DNA of 34,589 nt. Source: Clostridia bacterium (GTDB lineage Bacteria > Bacillota > Clostridia > TANB77 > CAG-508). The number at the start of each line of letters is the position of its first letter. The first letter of the stretch is position 1. Below the pieces are notes generated by a model, which saw only the letters and a program-made list of their open reading frames with translations, was not told where the DNA came from and did no database searches. The DNA is taken from NCBI GenBank assembly GCA_022792395.1, contig JAAWAX010000010.1, forward strand, positions 1 through 34,589, given 5' to 3'. A program made the position numbers and the translations under genes. Shown here one piece after another: positions 28,153-34,589 of this stretch.

Positions 28153-28582
28153 TTATTTTTTCCATTCCATAATATATTCTTTTTCTCCGTGTTTCTTTGT
28201 CAATTCTTATCTCTTTATTTTTAAAGTTCATAGCTACATAAAAAAGTGTAGCATTCATATTTTTTTCATATACATTTAGTCTTAAATAATCATATCTTTC
28301 TTTACAATAGTTTAATAATCGCCTTCCAATTCCTTCTCTTAAAGAATCTTGCCTTACAAATAATGCTCCTATATACTCATTCTCTAAAATACTAATAAAT
28401 CCTTTTATATCATCATTTTCAGTATATACGTATGTATCTGATTTAGGTAAATATTCATTTTTTACTTTATTAAAGTTTTCTAGCCAATAATCTTTTCCAA
28501 TAAAATCATGTGCCTGAAAGTTTCCCTTTGTCCAAATTGTCATAACTTTGGTAGTATCTTCTTCTTTAAATCTTCTTATCAT
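28153..28582 (-). CDS. GNAT acetyltransferase (YiaC-like), C-terminus read through a +1 shift at CGG
   Basis: An acyl-CoA dependent N-acetyltransferase. IGALFVRQDSLREGIGRRLLNYC is the acetyl-CoA loop (R/Q-x2-G-x-G/R). The zero frame stays open to 28136 and ends TRRKRIYYGMEKIKK, unlike any GNAT I know. Skipping the C of the in-frame CGG (28189-28187) gives IDKET-GEKEYIMEWKK and stop at 28153, which is the normal end of this family (D-x-x-TGEKEYxMxW). The shifted protein is 142 residues. Here both readings give a full-length ORF, so gene finders would not flag it; only the homologous tail shows the shift. Ribosome site GGAGG before ATG 28582. Confidence 0.8.
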
Positions 28583-28633
28583 TCATACCTCCTTGGATTT
28601 TTATCATTAGTATATCTTAAATAGCAAAAAAAC

Positions 28634-28789
28634 TCAAATATTTTTATTCGATTCTTTATATTCTTTCATTTGTTGTTCCATTTTTTCTAACTCTAGCTGG
28701 GATAACTCTTTAACTGAATAATAGTCTCCATGGCTAATACAAGCTATGATTTGTTTTAAAAAAGTTATATATTTTTCATCGTTTACCAT
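28634..28789 (-). CDS. Small hypothetical protein (51 residues)
   Basis: Start ATG 28789 with AAAGGAA nine bases upstream. Mostly helical and charged: MVNDEKYITFLKQII, then a Glu/Gln/Lys-rich second half (LEKMEQQMKEYK), probably a coiled coil. No membrane segment and no known motif. It stands alone between the GNAT gene and the divergent XRE gene. I do not recognise it. Confidence 0.5.
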   Translation of the reverse strand: MVNDEKYITFLKQIIACISHGDYYSVKELSQLELEKMEQQMKEYKESNKNI

Positions 28790-29030
28790 ATTTTTACATT
28801 CCTTTGCCTTTATATTTTTTATACTATTAGAATAGTTTTTTTATTTTTATGTAATACTATCAGTGCTACTTGTTTATTGTCTATAATATCACATTTAACT
28901 TGTAAATTCAAGTGTTTTCACAAATTTTACTGTCATTAAGTTTCATGTCTGTTGTAGTTTTAATGTGTTCAACATTTTTATACATCTTGTTATACTAATA
29001 TTAATACTTTGGATTGTATGGAGGTACATT

Positions 29031-29372
29031 ATGAGTTCAATTTCTAAATCTGATATTGATAAAAATTTTGGTAAAATATTACGAGATTTTCGTATAGAAA
29101 ATAAATTGACTCAAGAACAATTGTCTGAAAAATTAGGAATTTCTTTAAAATATATTTCTAGAATTGAAAACGGAAATAGCGGAGTAAAAACACAAACATT
29201 AATCAATTATATGAACATTTTAGGTATCACTCCAAATATTATTTATGCACCTTTTATTACGAATGAAAAGGCTACTAAAAATATAGAAATTTGTGAGAAA
29301 CTTTCTTCTCTTTCCGATGAGAAAAAAGATTTTATTAACTCGATGATTGATTTAGTAAAAAATCTAAATTAA
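29031..29372 (+). CDS. XRE-family transcriptional regulator
   Basis: 113 residues from ATG 29031, chosen for GGAGG eight bases upstream. N-terminal helix-turn-helix of the Cro/CI type (FGKILRDFRIENKLTQEQLSEKLGISLKYISRIENG), then a short helical tail for dimerisation. A possible GTG start at 28965 would add a hydrophobic stretch but lacks a ribosome site. The target is unknown. The decayed copy at 12771 shows that this type of regulator has relatives in the genome. Confidence 0.85.
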   Translation: MSSISKSDIDKNFGKILRDFRIENKLTQEQLSEKLGISLKYISRIENGNSGVKTQTLINYMNILGITPNIIYAPFITNEKATKNIEICEKLSSLSDEKKDFINSMIDLVKNLN

Positions 29373-29391
29373 TTTTGTTAAAAACAATTAT

Positions 29392-29439
29392 AAAGAACCG
29401 AATATTGGACAATAATGTTTAATAAATCGGTTCTTTTTT
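29392..29439 (+). terminator. Terminator of the XRE gene
   Basis: AAAGAACCGA (29392-29401) pairs with TCGGTTCTTT (29427-29436), then further T. It lies just before the convergent aminopeptidase stop. Confidence 0.8.
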
Positions 29440-29466
29440 GTTTATCCCTCTTTGAGGCAATCTTTT

Positions 29467-30864
29467 TTATTCTTTCCAAAAAGCTTTATAAGTTTCATAG
29501 GCACAATAAATATCATATTTACTAGTCACTTCATAAGGTGCATGCATACATAATACTGGTACGCCACAGTCAATAACATCTGTTCCTTTATTCGCTAAAA
29601 TATAAGCAATTGTTCCGCCTCCACCGACATCTACTTTTCCTAATTCAGTTAATTGATATTGAATAGCATTCTTTTCTAAAACATTTCTTACCCATGCTAC
29701 ATATTCTGCATTAGCATCGGAGGCACCTGATTTTCCTCTTGCTCCTGTATATTTTACTAAAGCAATTCCTTTTCCTAAAAAACCTGCATTTGTTTTATCA
29801 GAAACTTGTGCATAAATTGGATCAAATCCAGCATCGACATCAGATGATAACATCTTTGAAAAACAAAATACTTTATCTAATAAGTTTGGTCGATTCATTT
29901 GTAATTTATTTAGTATCTCTGAAATAAAGAAGTCAAACATATGTGATTCCATTCCAGTGTTTCCCATACTTCCTATTTCCTCTTTATCGGATAAGATACA
30001 AACTGCTGTATTTTTAACACTATCTAATTCCATCATCGCAGCAAGTGATGTATAAGCACATACTTTATCATCTTGACCATAAGCTGCTACCATACTTTCA
30101 TCAAATCCTAGGCTTCTTGCTCTAAAAGTTGGTACTAACTCTAATTCTGAACTTGTAAAGTCAACTTCTGTTATTCCATATTTTTGATTTAAAATATTCA
30201 AAATATTTAATTTTACTTTTTCTGTTACTTTTTTATCTGGATATGGAATACTTCCAATTAAAAGATTTAAATCTTCTCCTTCAATTCCATTTTTTAATTT
30301 TTTCTCCATTTGTTCTTGTGCTAAATGTGGTAATAAATCTGTAATGGTAAAAATAGGGTCATTGTCATCTTCTCCAATGTTAACTTCTATCTTTTCTCCA
30401 TTTGTCTTAACAATCACTCCATGTATACTTAAAGGAATTGTTGTCCATTGATACTTTTTAATGCCTCCATAATAATGTGTTTTGAAGTAAGCAAATCCTG
30501 TATCTTCATATAATGGATTTGGTTTTAAGTCTAATCTTGGTGAATCTACATGAGAACCAATAATATGCATTCCGTTTTCAATACTTTCTTCTCCAATAAT
30601 AGCTAAATACATACTCTTATCTCTATTCACAAAATATACTTTATCTCCTGGTTTTAAAGTATCGAATGTTATAATATCTCTATATCCATTGCTATCAGCT
30701 AACTTTCTAGCTTGTTTAATAAATTCTCTTTCTGTTTTTGCCACATTTAAAAATTCCATATAATTTTTAGATAATTTAAAAATTTCTTGTTTTTTAGTTT
30801 CCTCTAAATTCTCCCATCCGTTCTCTTTTTGGTTAAAAAGTTTTTCTTTTAGTTCTTCTCCCAT
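29467..30864 (-). CDS. M18 family aminopeptidase
   Basis: 465 residues from ATG 30864, which follows AAAGGAAGG; the longer frame to 30921 has no ribosome site. Co-catalytic zinc ligands are in place: GSHVDSPRLD (His, Asp), SDKEEIGSMGNTG (Glu-Glu), SSDVDAGFDP (Asp) and the C-terminal CMHAPYEVTS (His). It removes N-terminal residues, by family often Asp or Glu or hydrophobic ones, from peptides in the cytoplasm as a large oligomer. Single gene. Confidence 0.92.
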   Translation of the reverse strand: MGEELKEKLFNQKENGWENLEETKKQEIFKLSKNYMEFLNVAKTEREFIKQARKLADSNGYRDIITFDTLKPGDKVYFVNRDKSMYLAIIGEESIENGMHIIGSHVDSPRLDLKPNPLYEDTGFAYFKTHYYGGIKKYQWTTIPLSIHGVIVKTNGEKIEVNIGEDDNDPIFTITDLLPHLAQEQMEKKLKNGIEGEDLNLLIGSIPYPDKKVTEKVKLNILNILNQKYGITEVDFTSSELELVPTFRARSLGFDESMVAAYGQDDKVCAYTSLAAMMELDSVKNTAVCILSDKEEIGSMGNTGMESHMFDFFISEILNKLQMNRPNLLDKVFCFSKMLSSDVDAGFDPIYAQVSDKTNAGFLGKGIALVKYTGARGKSGASDANAEYVAWVRNVLEKNAIQYQLTELGKVDVGGGGTIAYILANKGTDVIDCGVPVLCMHAPYEVTSKYDIYCAYETYKAFWKE

Positions 30865-31014
30865 TTTTATCCTTCCTTTCTTTTTGTTGTCTATGATTTT
30901 TCCTTCTATCTCTAAAATCATGACATTGTCATTTTATCATAACCTTATTTATTTTTCCAGTTTTTTTATAATTTATTCCTAAAAATTGGTTACACTAATT
31001 TGGGGAGGTAAAAA

Positions 31015-32525
31015 ATGAATTCTTTATGGTTAGATTCTAATCAAAAAACAAACAAATATCAATCACTTTCTAATGATTTAGAAACAGATGTATGTATTAT
31101 AGGTGCAGGGATTTTTGGACTTACTTGTGCCTATTATTTAACTCATCTCGGCTTTCAAGTAACAGTTTTAGAAAAAGATGAGATTGCTCAAAAAACGACT
31201 GGACACACAACTGCAAAAATCACAAGCCAACATAATTTATTTTATGACTATTTAATTCATTCTTATGGAAAAAAATTCGCTTCTGATTATTTGGAAGCAA
31301 ATGAACAAGCAATCAAAAATATAAAAAAAATTATAGATACTGAGAAAATTAAATGTGATTTTGAATATCAAAACAGCTATGTCTATACAACACAAAAATC
31401 TGAAATAAATACGATTAAGAAAGAAGTTTCTGCTGTCACATCTCTTGGTTTTCCTTGTGAATTTGTTACCAAAACAGGTCTTCCTTTTGAAATCGAAGGT
31501 GCTATTTGTTTTAAAAAGCAAGCTCAATTTCATCCTTTGAAATATGTGTATGGATTATGTGATGCTATTTCTTCTTTTGATGGAAAAATTTATACTAATA
31601 CAGTTGTTACTAACGTAGAAAATAATATGGACTCTACTTATCTTATTTCTACTAATCATGGTACTGTCAAAAGCAAATTTGTCATTGTTGCTAGTCACTA
31701 TCCTTTTATTAATTTTCCTCGGACTTTACTTTCTTAAGATGTATCAATCTACTTCTTATTTAATTGCTGTAGATACAAAAAAAACTCTTTTTAGTGGAAT
31801 GTATATTAATCCTTCTAATCCTATTTTTTCTTATCGAACAGTTAAATATAATGGAAAAGAATTGTTATTAATTGGTGGTGGTGATCACAAAACTGGTCAA
31901 CCTTCTTGTTATCAAGATACTTATGGTATTTTGGAACAAGAAGCAAAAAAGTTTTATCCAAATTGTGAGATTTTGTACCGTTGGAATACACGAGATTGTA
32001 TTTCTCTTGATAAAATTCCTTATATTGGTCAGTATTCTACTACTATGCCTAATGTTTTTGTAGGAACTGGATTCAAAAAATGGGGAATGACTTTATCCAA
32101 TGTTGCTGCCAATATTATTGTAGATAAAATTTGTGGAAATTCTAATAAATATGCTTACTTATTTAGACCTTCTCGCTTAAAACCAATTAAAAATAGAGAT
32201 GAAATGAAAAATGTATTAGTTCAGTCTACTAATTCTTTAGTTTTTAACAAGTTTAAATCTGCTAATATGACTTTTGATGAGATTCAAAATAATTCTGGTA
32301 GTATTATTGAGATTCAGAATGAAAAAGTTGGTATTTATAAAAGTCCTACTGGAAAAATTTATGCAGTTAAGCCTATTTGTACTCATTTACGGTTGTTTAC
32401 TATCTTGGAATGATGTTGATAAAACTTGGGATTGTCCTTGTCATGGTTCTCGTTTTGATTTTCGTGGTAAGAATTTGTATGACCCTGCTTTTAAGGATTT
32501 GGATGTTTATTGTCTTGATGATTGA
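31015..32525 (+). CDS. FAD-dependent oxidoreductase with C-terminal Rieske domain, read through two +1 shifts at CGG
   Basis: About 502 residues once joined, the length of YhfW-type proteins. The N-terminal FAD site is [10 protein letters not shown] (residues 28-37 approximately), followed by GHTTAKIT. The first break is CGG 31720-31722: skipping C31720 turns a stop after six codons into [21 protein letters not shown]. The second is CGG 32390-32392: skipping C32390 gives ICTHL-GCLLSW, restoring the Rieske motif C-T-H-L-G-C, and then CPCHGSRF supplies the second Cys/His pair. Without both shifts neither the FAD domain nor the [2Fe-2S] site is complete. Two independent inactivating hits both of the C-before-GG kind are hard to explain as decay. 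Substrate unknown. Ribosome site GGGGAGG before the ATG. Confidence 0.85.
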
Positions 32526-33124
32526 TTTTTGGCTAAAATACCAACATATTTTTGACTTTTTTGTTGTTTTTTATTGACTTGTGGCTATTTTTTTGCTACA
32601 ATCTTTTTAATAAATCATATATTTATATGTTTTATTTTTTGTTTATTGAACTAGATTTCTGCTTAAACCAAGTAATCTAGTTCTATTTTTGTATATAATA
32701 ATAAAATATGGTTAGGTCGACAGGAAAACATAGGATTAAATCCTTTATTTATCAACATTTTTGATTCTTATAATTTATTTTAATGCAATTATAATGCAAA
32801 TAAAAATATAATATTATCGTTAAGTAAATATATTTTTTTATATTGCATATACTATCAAACATGAAAGGTAATTTTAATAGATAGGGTAAATTTGTTATCT
32901 TGTTATATCATTACATTAAGTTGTTAAATTTGATTTTAGTATTTCTTAAATCTCCATTTATTTTAGATTTTTGCTTTCACATATATAATATGTCAATTTT
33001 AATACTTTGATAATTTTGGAACTATGTTTTTAGATTTTTGGAAGTATTAAAAATATGATGATGAATCTGTTATATTTGTGATAGAATATGAGTATAAAAA
33101 GTTAATATGAAAGGATTAATTATT
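32526..33124. other. Long AT-rich gap with a short transcription unit
   Basis: No protein gene is seen. It holds the promoter and terminator pair described separately at 32574-32690, a weak echo of the tRNA-tail fragment (32709-32728, see 33793), and a small AGGATT/AATCCT hairpin. The rest is featureless and very AT-rich. Confidence 0.4.
32574..32690 (+). ncRNA. Candidate small RNA (promoter plus terminator, no ORF)
   Basis: TTGACT (32574-32579), 17-bp spacer, TACAAT (32597-32602) would start RNA near 32609. A 10-bp stem GAACTAGATT/AATCTAGTTC (32648-32683) followed by TATTTTTG ends it, giving about 80 nt. No coding frame is seen inside. It could also be a leftover leader. Confidence 0.4.
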
Positions 33125-33448
33125 ATGATTGATAGTTCAATAAGTCATTGTAGTAATGAAAATTGTAGTAAAAAAGATAAATGTTTGAGATATACTGAAA
33201 GAAGAAATGTAAAATACGGTCAAACATACATATCATTAACAGAAGAACAATGCGAAAAGAATAATTGTTATATAAATGTCGATGAATATAATAAAAAAAT
33301 GATTATGGATATTATAAATAAAGTTCCACAAGATGAACTAGATAAAAAATTAATTTTAGAAAGCTGTAATTCTTTATTGTCTATTGCTAAAAAATATGAT
33401 TTAGAAATAGAGTTAAAAGAAAGAATAAAGCAGTTAGAAAATAAATAA
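33125..33448 (+). CDS. Small Cys-rich hypothetical protein
   Basis: 107 residues from ATG 33125, which follows AAAGG at nine bases; an ATG at 33107 is possible but less well placed. The N-terminal third has six Cys (CSNENCSKKDKC, then EQCEKNNC), likely a zinc or cluster site, followed by a helical, charged second half. I do not recognise the family. It lies alone in a region with remnants of an integrated element, so it may be cargo. Confidence 0.6.
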   Translation: MIDSSISHCSNENCSKKDKCLRYTERRNVKYGQTYISLTEEQCEKNNCYINVDEYNKKMIMDIINKVPQDELDKKLILESCNSLLSIAKKYDLEIELKERIKQLENK

Positions 33449-33457
33449 AAATGGTCT

Positions 33458-33513
33458 CTGTAATTTTCTGCAATTCTAAAAAAATAGTTTCTGCAAAAAT
33501 TACAGATTTTTTC
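33458..33513 (+). terminator. Terminator of the Cys-rich gene
   Basis: CTGTAATTTT (33458-33467) pairs with AAAATTACAG (33496-33505), followed by ATTTTTTC. Confidence 0.75.
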
Positions 33514-33745
33514 TGCAAGAGGAGAAAAATTCACACAAACTTACACGAACCCACAGAGAAAAAATAATATTATATAAATACTGAAAGTTCTTTTATATCA
33601 ATACTTGTAGCTTGTTTTTTTGTGGATTCCAATTTTGATTTAAGGTTTTAAAACAAATAAAAGTTTAGAACAAAAATTAAAAGGCTGTTCTTTTAGTCAT
33701 ATCAACGGTTTGGTGGATTTTGATGGCTGGTCTTAAAAATAATTA

Positions 33746-33790
33746 AAATCCTGTATCTCACTATTTTCAAGCGATACAGGATTTGTTTTA
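33746..33790. terminator. Hairpin with T tails on both sides
   Basis: AAATCCTGTATC (33746-33757) pairs perfectly with GATACAGGATTT (33773-33784), 15-nt loop. It lies directly beside the tRNA-tail fragment. Confidence 0.65.
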
Positions 33791-33792
33791 AT

Positions 33793-33815
33793 TGGTCGAG
33801 GCGACAGGGATCGAA
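33793..33815 (-). other. tRNA 3'-end fragment, probable old attachment site
   Basis: The minus strand reads TTCGATC (T-loop), CCTGT (T-stem side), CGCCTCG (acceptor side), A, CCA: exactly 7+5+7+1+3 bases of a tRNA 3' end. The 5' part of a tRNA is absent. Such pieces are left where tyrosine integrases insert elements into tRNA genes. Confidence 0.6.
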
Positions 33816-34021
33816 TGTGATAGAACACTTGTTTTAAAATGTCATAAATCGTTTCAAAGCATTGTAATATCTATGTTTTGTGACTTTTTGTTGTTTTGAA
33901 ATATCTTACATTATTTTAGCTTTTTTTAACTTTCGTCACTTTTTCGTCACCAATCCGTCACCAGATTTTCTATTTAAAATTAAGCATTAAATAGGTATTT
34001 TCAAGAATACTTTTTAAAAAT

Positions 34022-34126
34022 TTGACATATAATAAAAATGTATGCTATAATAATTATAGCTTAAGCAAGTCGAATCGAAAGCAATCGAGTTGTCCGAGAT
34101 ATGTTGACCGCATATCTCTTTTTTTT
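34022..34126 (+). ncRNA. Short antitoxin RNA, RNAII-like, with its promoter
   Basis: TTGACA (34022-34027), 18-bp spacer, TATAAT (34046-34051) is the strongest promoter in the window. RNA would start near 34058 and end at GAGATATG/CATATCTC (34096-34118) plus eight T, giving about 69 nt with no ORF. Two blocks match the toxin start region as direct repeats: AATCGAAAGC (34073-34082; 34234-34243) and GAGTT-N2-CC (34087-34095; GAGTT at 34253-34257). Because the toxin is read from the opposite strand, these repeats make the two RNAs complementary across its start codon. Confidence 0.7.
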
Positions 34127-34130
34127 ATGT

Positions 34131-34163
34131 AAAAAATAAAGAGTGGCTGACCTTTGCCACTCT
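34131..34163 (-). terminator. Terminator of the toxin mRNA
   Basis: On the minus strand AGAGTGGC (34163-34156), loop, GCCACTCT (34147-34140), then TTATTTTTT. It stands back to back with the antitoxin terminator. Confidence 0.8.
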
Positions 34164-34171
34164 AGGTATTT

Positions 34172-34249
34172 CTACCTGTCTTCATCTTTTCCCCAATTCT
34201 TACCTAATAACAAGATTATTAGAAAAAAGATTAAATCGAAAGCTGTCAT
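34172..34249 (-). CDS. Small hydrophobic peptide, probable Fst-type type I toxin
   Basis: 25 residues, MTAFDLIFFLIILLLG then KNWGKDEDR: a membrane-spanning helix followed by a charged tail, the form of Fst/Ldr-type toxins (Fst has 33). AAAGGAGGG lies about ten bases before ATG 34249. Its mRNA would start near 34293, giving about 160 nt. The very 5' end (34291-34281) pairs with 34275-34264, which includes part of the ribosome site, so translation would be held back until the helix opens, as described for Fst. It presumably depolarises or disturbs the membrane if not silenced by the RNA at 34058. Too short for normal gene finders. Confidence 0.65.
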   Translation of the reverse strand: MTAFDLIFFLIILLLGKNWGKDEDR

Positions 34250-34263
34250 CTTGAGTTTGCCCT

Positions 34264-34328
34264 CCTTTCTTCAAGATTTCCTTGAATAAGGATAGGCTTA
34301 TTATATATTAATTCATTTTACTTGTAAA
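34264..34328 (-). promoter_or_regulatory. Toxin promoter and 5' helix over the ribosome site
   Basis: TTTACA (34328-34323), 17-bp spacer, TATAAT (34305-34300) on the minus strand. RNA starting at about 34293 immediately forms the helix 34291-34281 with 34275-34264. Confidence 0.65.
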
Positions 34329-34332
34329 GAAA

Positions 34333-34363
34333 TATTATAAATAATCTACTTTTTAGATTATTT
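34333..34363 (-). terminator. Hairpin at the end of the small XRE gene
   Basis: AAATAATCTA and TAGATTATTT form a 10-bp stem overlapping the stop codon, followed by a T-rich stretch; it separates the XRE gene from the toxin promoter. Confidence 0.5.
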
Positions 34364-34558
34364 ACTTTTTTCTATTAAATCTGCTATTGAACAATCTAAA
34401 ACATCTGTTAATATTTCTATTTCTTCAAAACTTATATTTTTAGCTGTATTTTTATATAATTGATTAATTCTTGGATAATTTAGATTCGTTAATAATTGTA
34501 ATCTATATCTACTTACTTTCTTTTTTTCTAAAATTTCCTTTAATTTTAATTGTACCAT
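34358..34558 (-). CDS. Small XRE-family (Cro/CI-type) regulator
   Basis: 66 residues, essentially one helix-turn-helix domain: LKEILEKKKVSRYRLQLLTN, then INQLYKNTAKNISFEEIEILTDVLDCSIADLIE. This is the single-domain HTH_26 type common on phages and integrative elements. A TATAAT box lies about 20 bp upstream near the window edge; the ribosome site (AGGGG) is ordinary. It reads toward the toxin locus but has its own terminator, so it need not control it. Confidence 0.8.
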   Translation of the reverse strand: MVQLKLKEILEKKKVSRYRLQLLTNLNYPRINQLYKNTAKNISFEEIEILTDVLDCSIADLIEKSK

Positions 34559-34589
34559 TTTTATACCCCTAGAATATTATAAAGTTTAA

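Larger units (their letters stand above)
33449..34021. other. Gap with terminators and element remnants
   Basis: No gene is seen. It carries the terminator at 33458-33513, a hairpin at 33746-33784 (AAATCCTGTATC with GATACAGGATTT) and the tRNA-tail fragment at 33793-33815. On the minus strand near 33950 a short stretch (SGDGLVTKK, then stop) could be the last codons of a decayed integrase, but this is weak. Confidence 0.4.

Noticed and set aside
28965..29030. A hydrophobic N-terminal extension of the XRE regulator (membrane-bound regulator).
   Set aside because: It begins at a GTG with no ribosome site, while ATG 29031 has GGAGG at the right distance.

Overview
This is a very AT-rich window from a low-GC Gram-positive bacterium, most likely an uncultured gut Clostridia-type Firmicute. 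The signs are a minimal SufC/SufB iron-sulfur operon, LCP, CvpA and DUF5711 envelope genes, clostridial Shine-Dalgarno sequences, TTGACA/TATAAT promoters and many U-tailed hairpins.

Layout. Positions 1-10,300 are a defence-type island: the end of a DUF4143 ATPase, a GATC-type (Sau3AI-like) methylase and nuclease pair, a small zinc-ribbon ORF, a DUF6119-like protein, an OLD-family ATPase/Toprim nuclease, and a second nuclease with a convergent cytosine methyltransferase. Positions 10,380-12,660 hold a DtxR-type regulator with SufC and SufB behind an operator-like dyad. Positions 12,770-22,860 hold an XRE remnant, comEA, a D-Ala-D-Ala carboxypeptidase, an LCP/CvpA/DUF5711 operon, a YkvI-type transporter and a GldA/F/G-like ABC exporter. 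Positions 23,090-32,530 hold a GDT1-type exporter, tRNA-Arg(UCU), a HAD remnant, a GH3/glycoamylase-family pair, a GNAT acetyltransferase, an XRE regulator, an M18 aminopeptidase and a FAD/Rieske oxidoreductase. The last 2 kb is sparse: a small Cys-rich gene, a tRNA-tail fragment, a likely type I toxin-antitoxin locus and a small XRE gene.

Main observation. Six reading frames break in this window, and each break falls at an in-frame CGG codon. In every case the family sequence resumes if the C is skipped and the next GGA or GGT is read as glycine. This affects the GATC methylase, ComEA, the ABC ATPase, the GNAT protein, and the FAD/Rieske protein twice. I found no in-frame CGG that must be read as arginine, while about 45 other sense-strand CGG triplets inside genes all straddle codon boundaries. 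Random base-calling errors would not respect codon phase. The pattern suggests that CGG has lost its arginine tRNA and works as a +1 frameshift (or quadruplet CGGN = Gly) signal. The methylase of an otherwise intact GATC restriction system depends on it.

Second observation. At 34,058-34,328 a short strong-promoter RNA and a convergent mRNA for a 25-residue hydrophobic peptide share two direct repeats around the peptide start site. They have facing terminators and a 5' helix over the ribosome site. This is the architecture of the pAD1 par (Fst/RNAII) type I toxin-antitoxin system.
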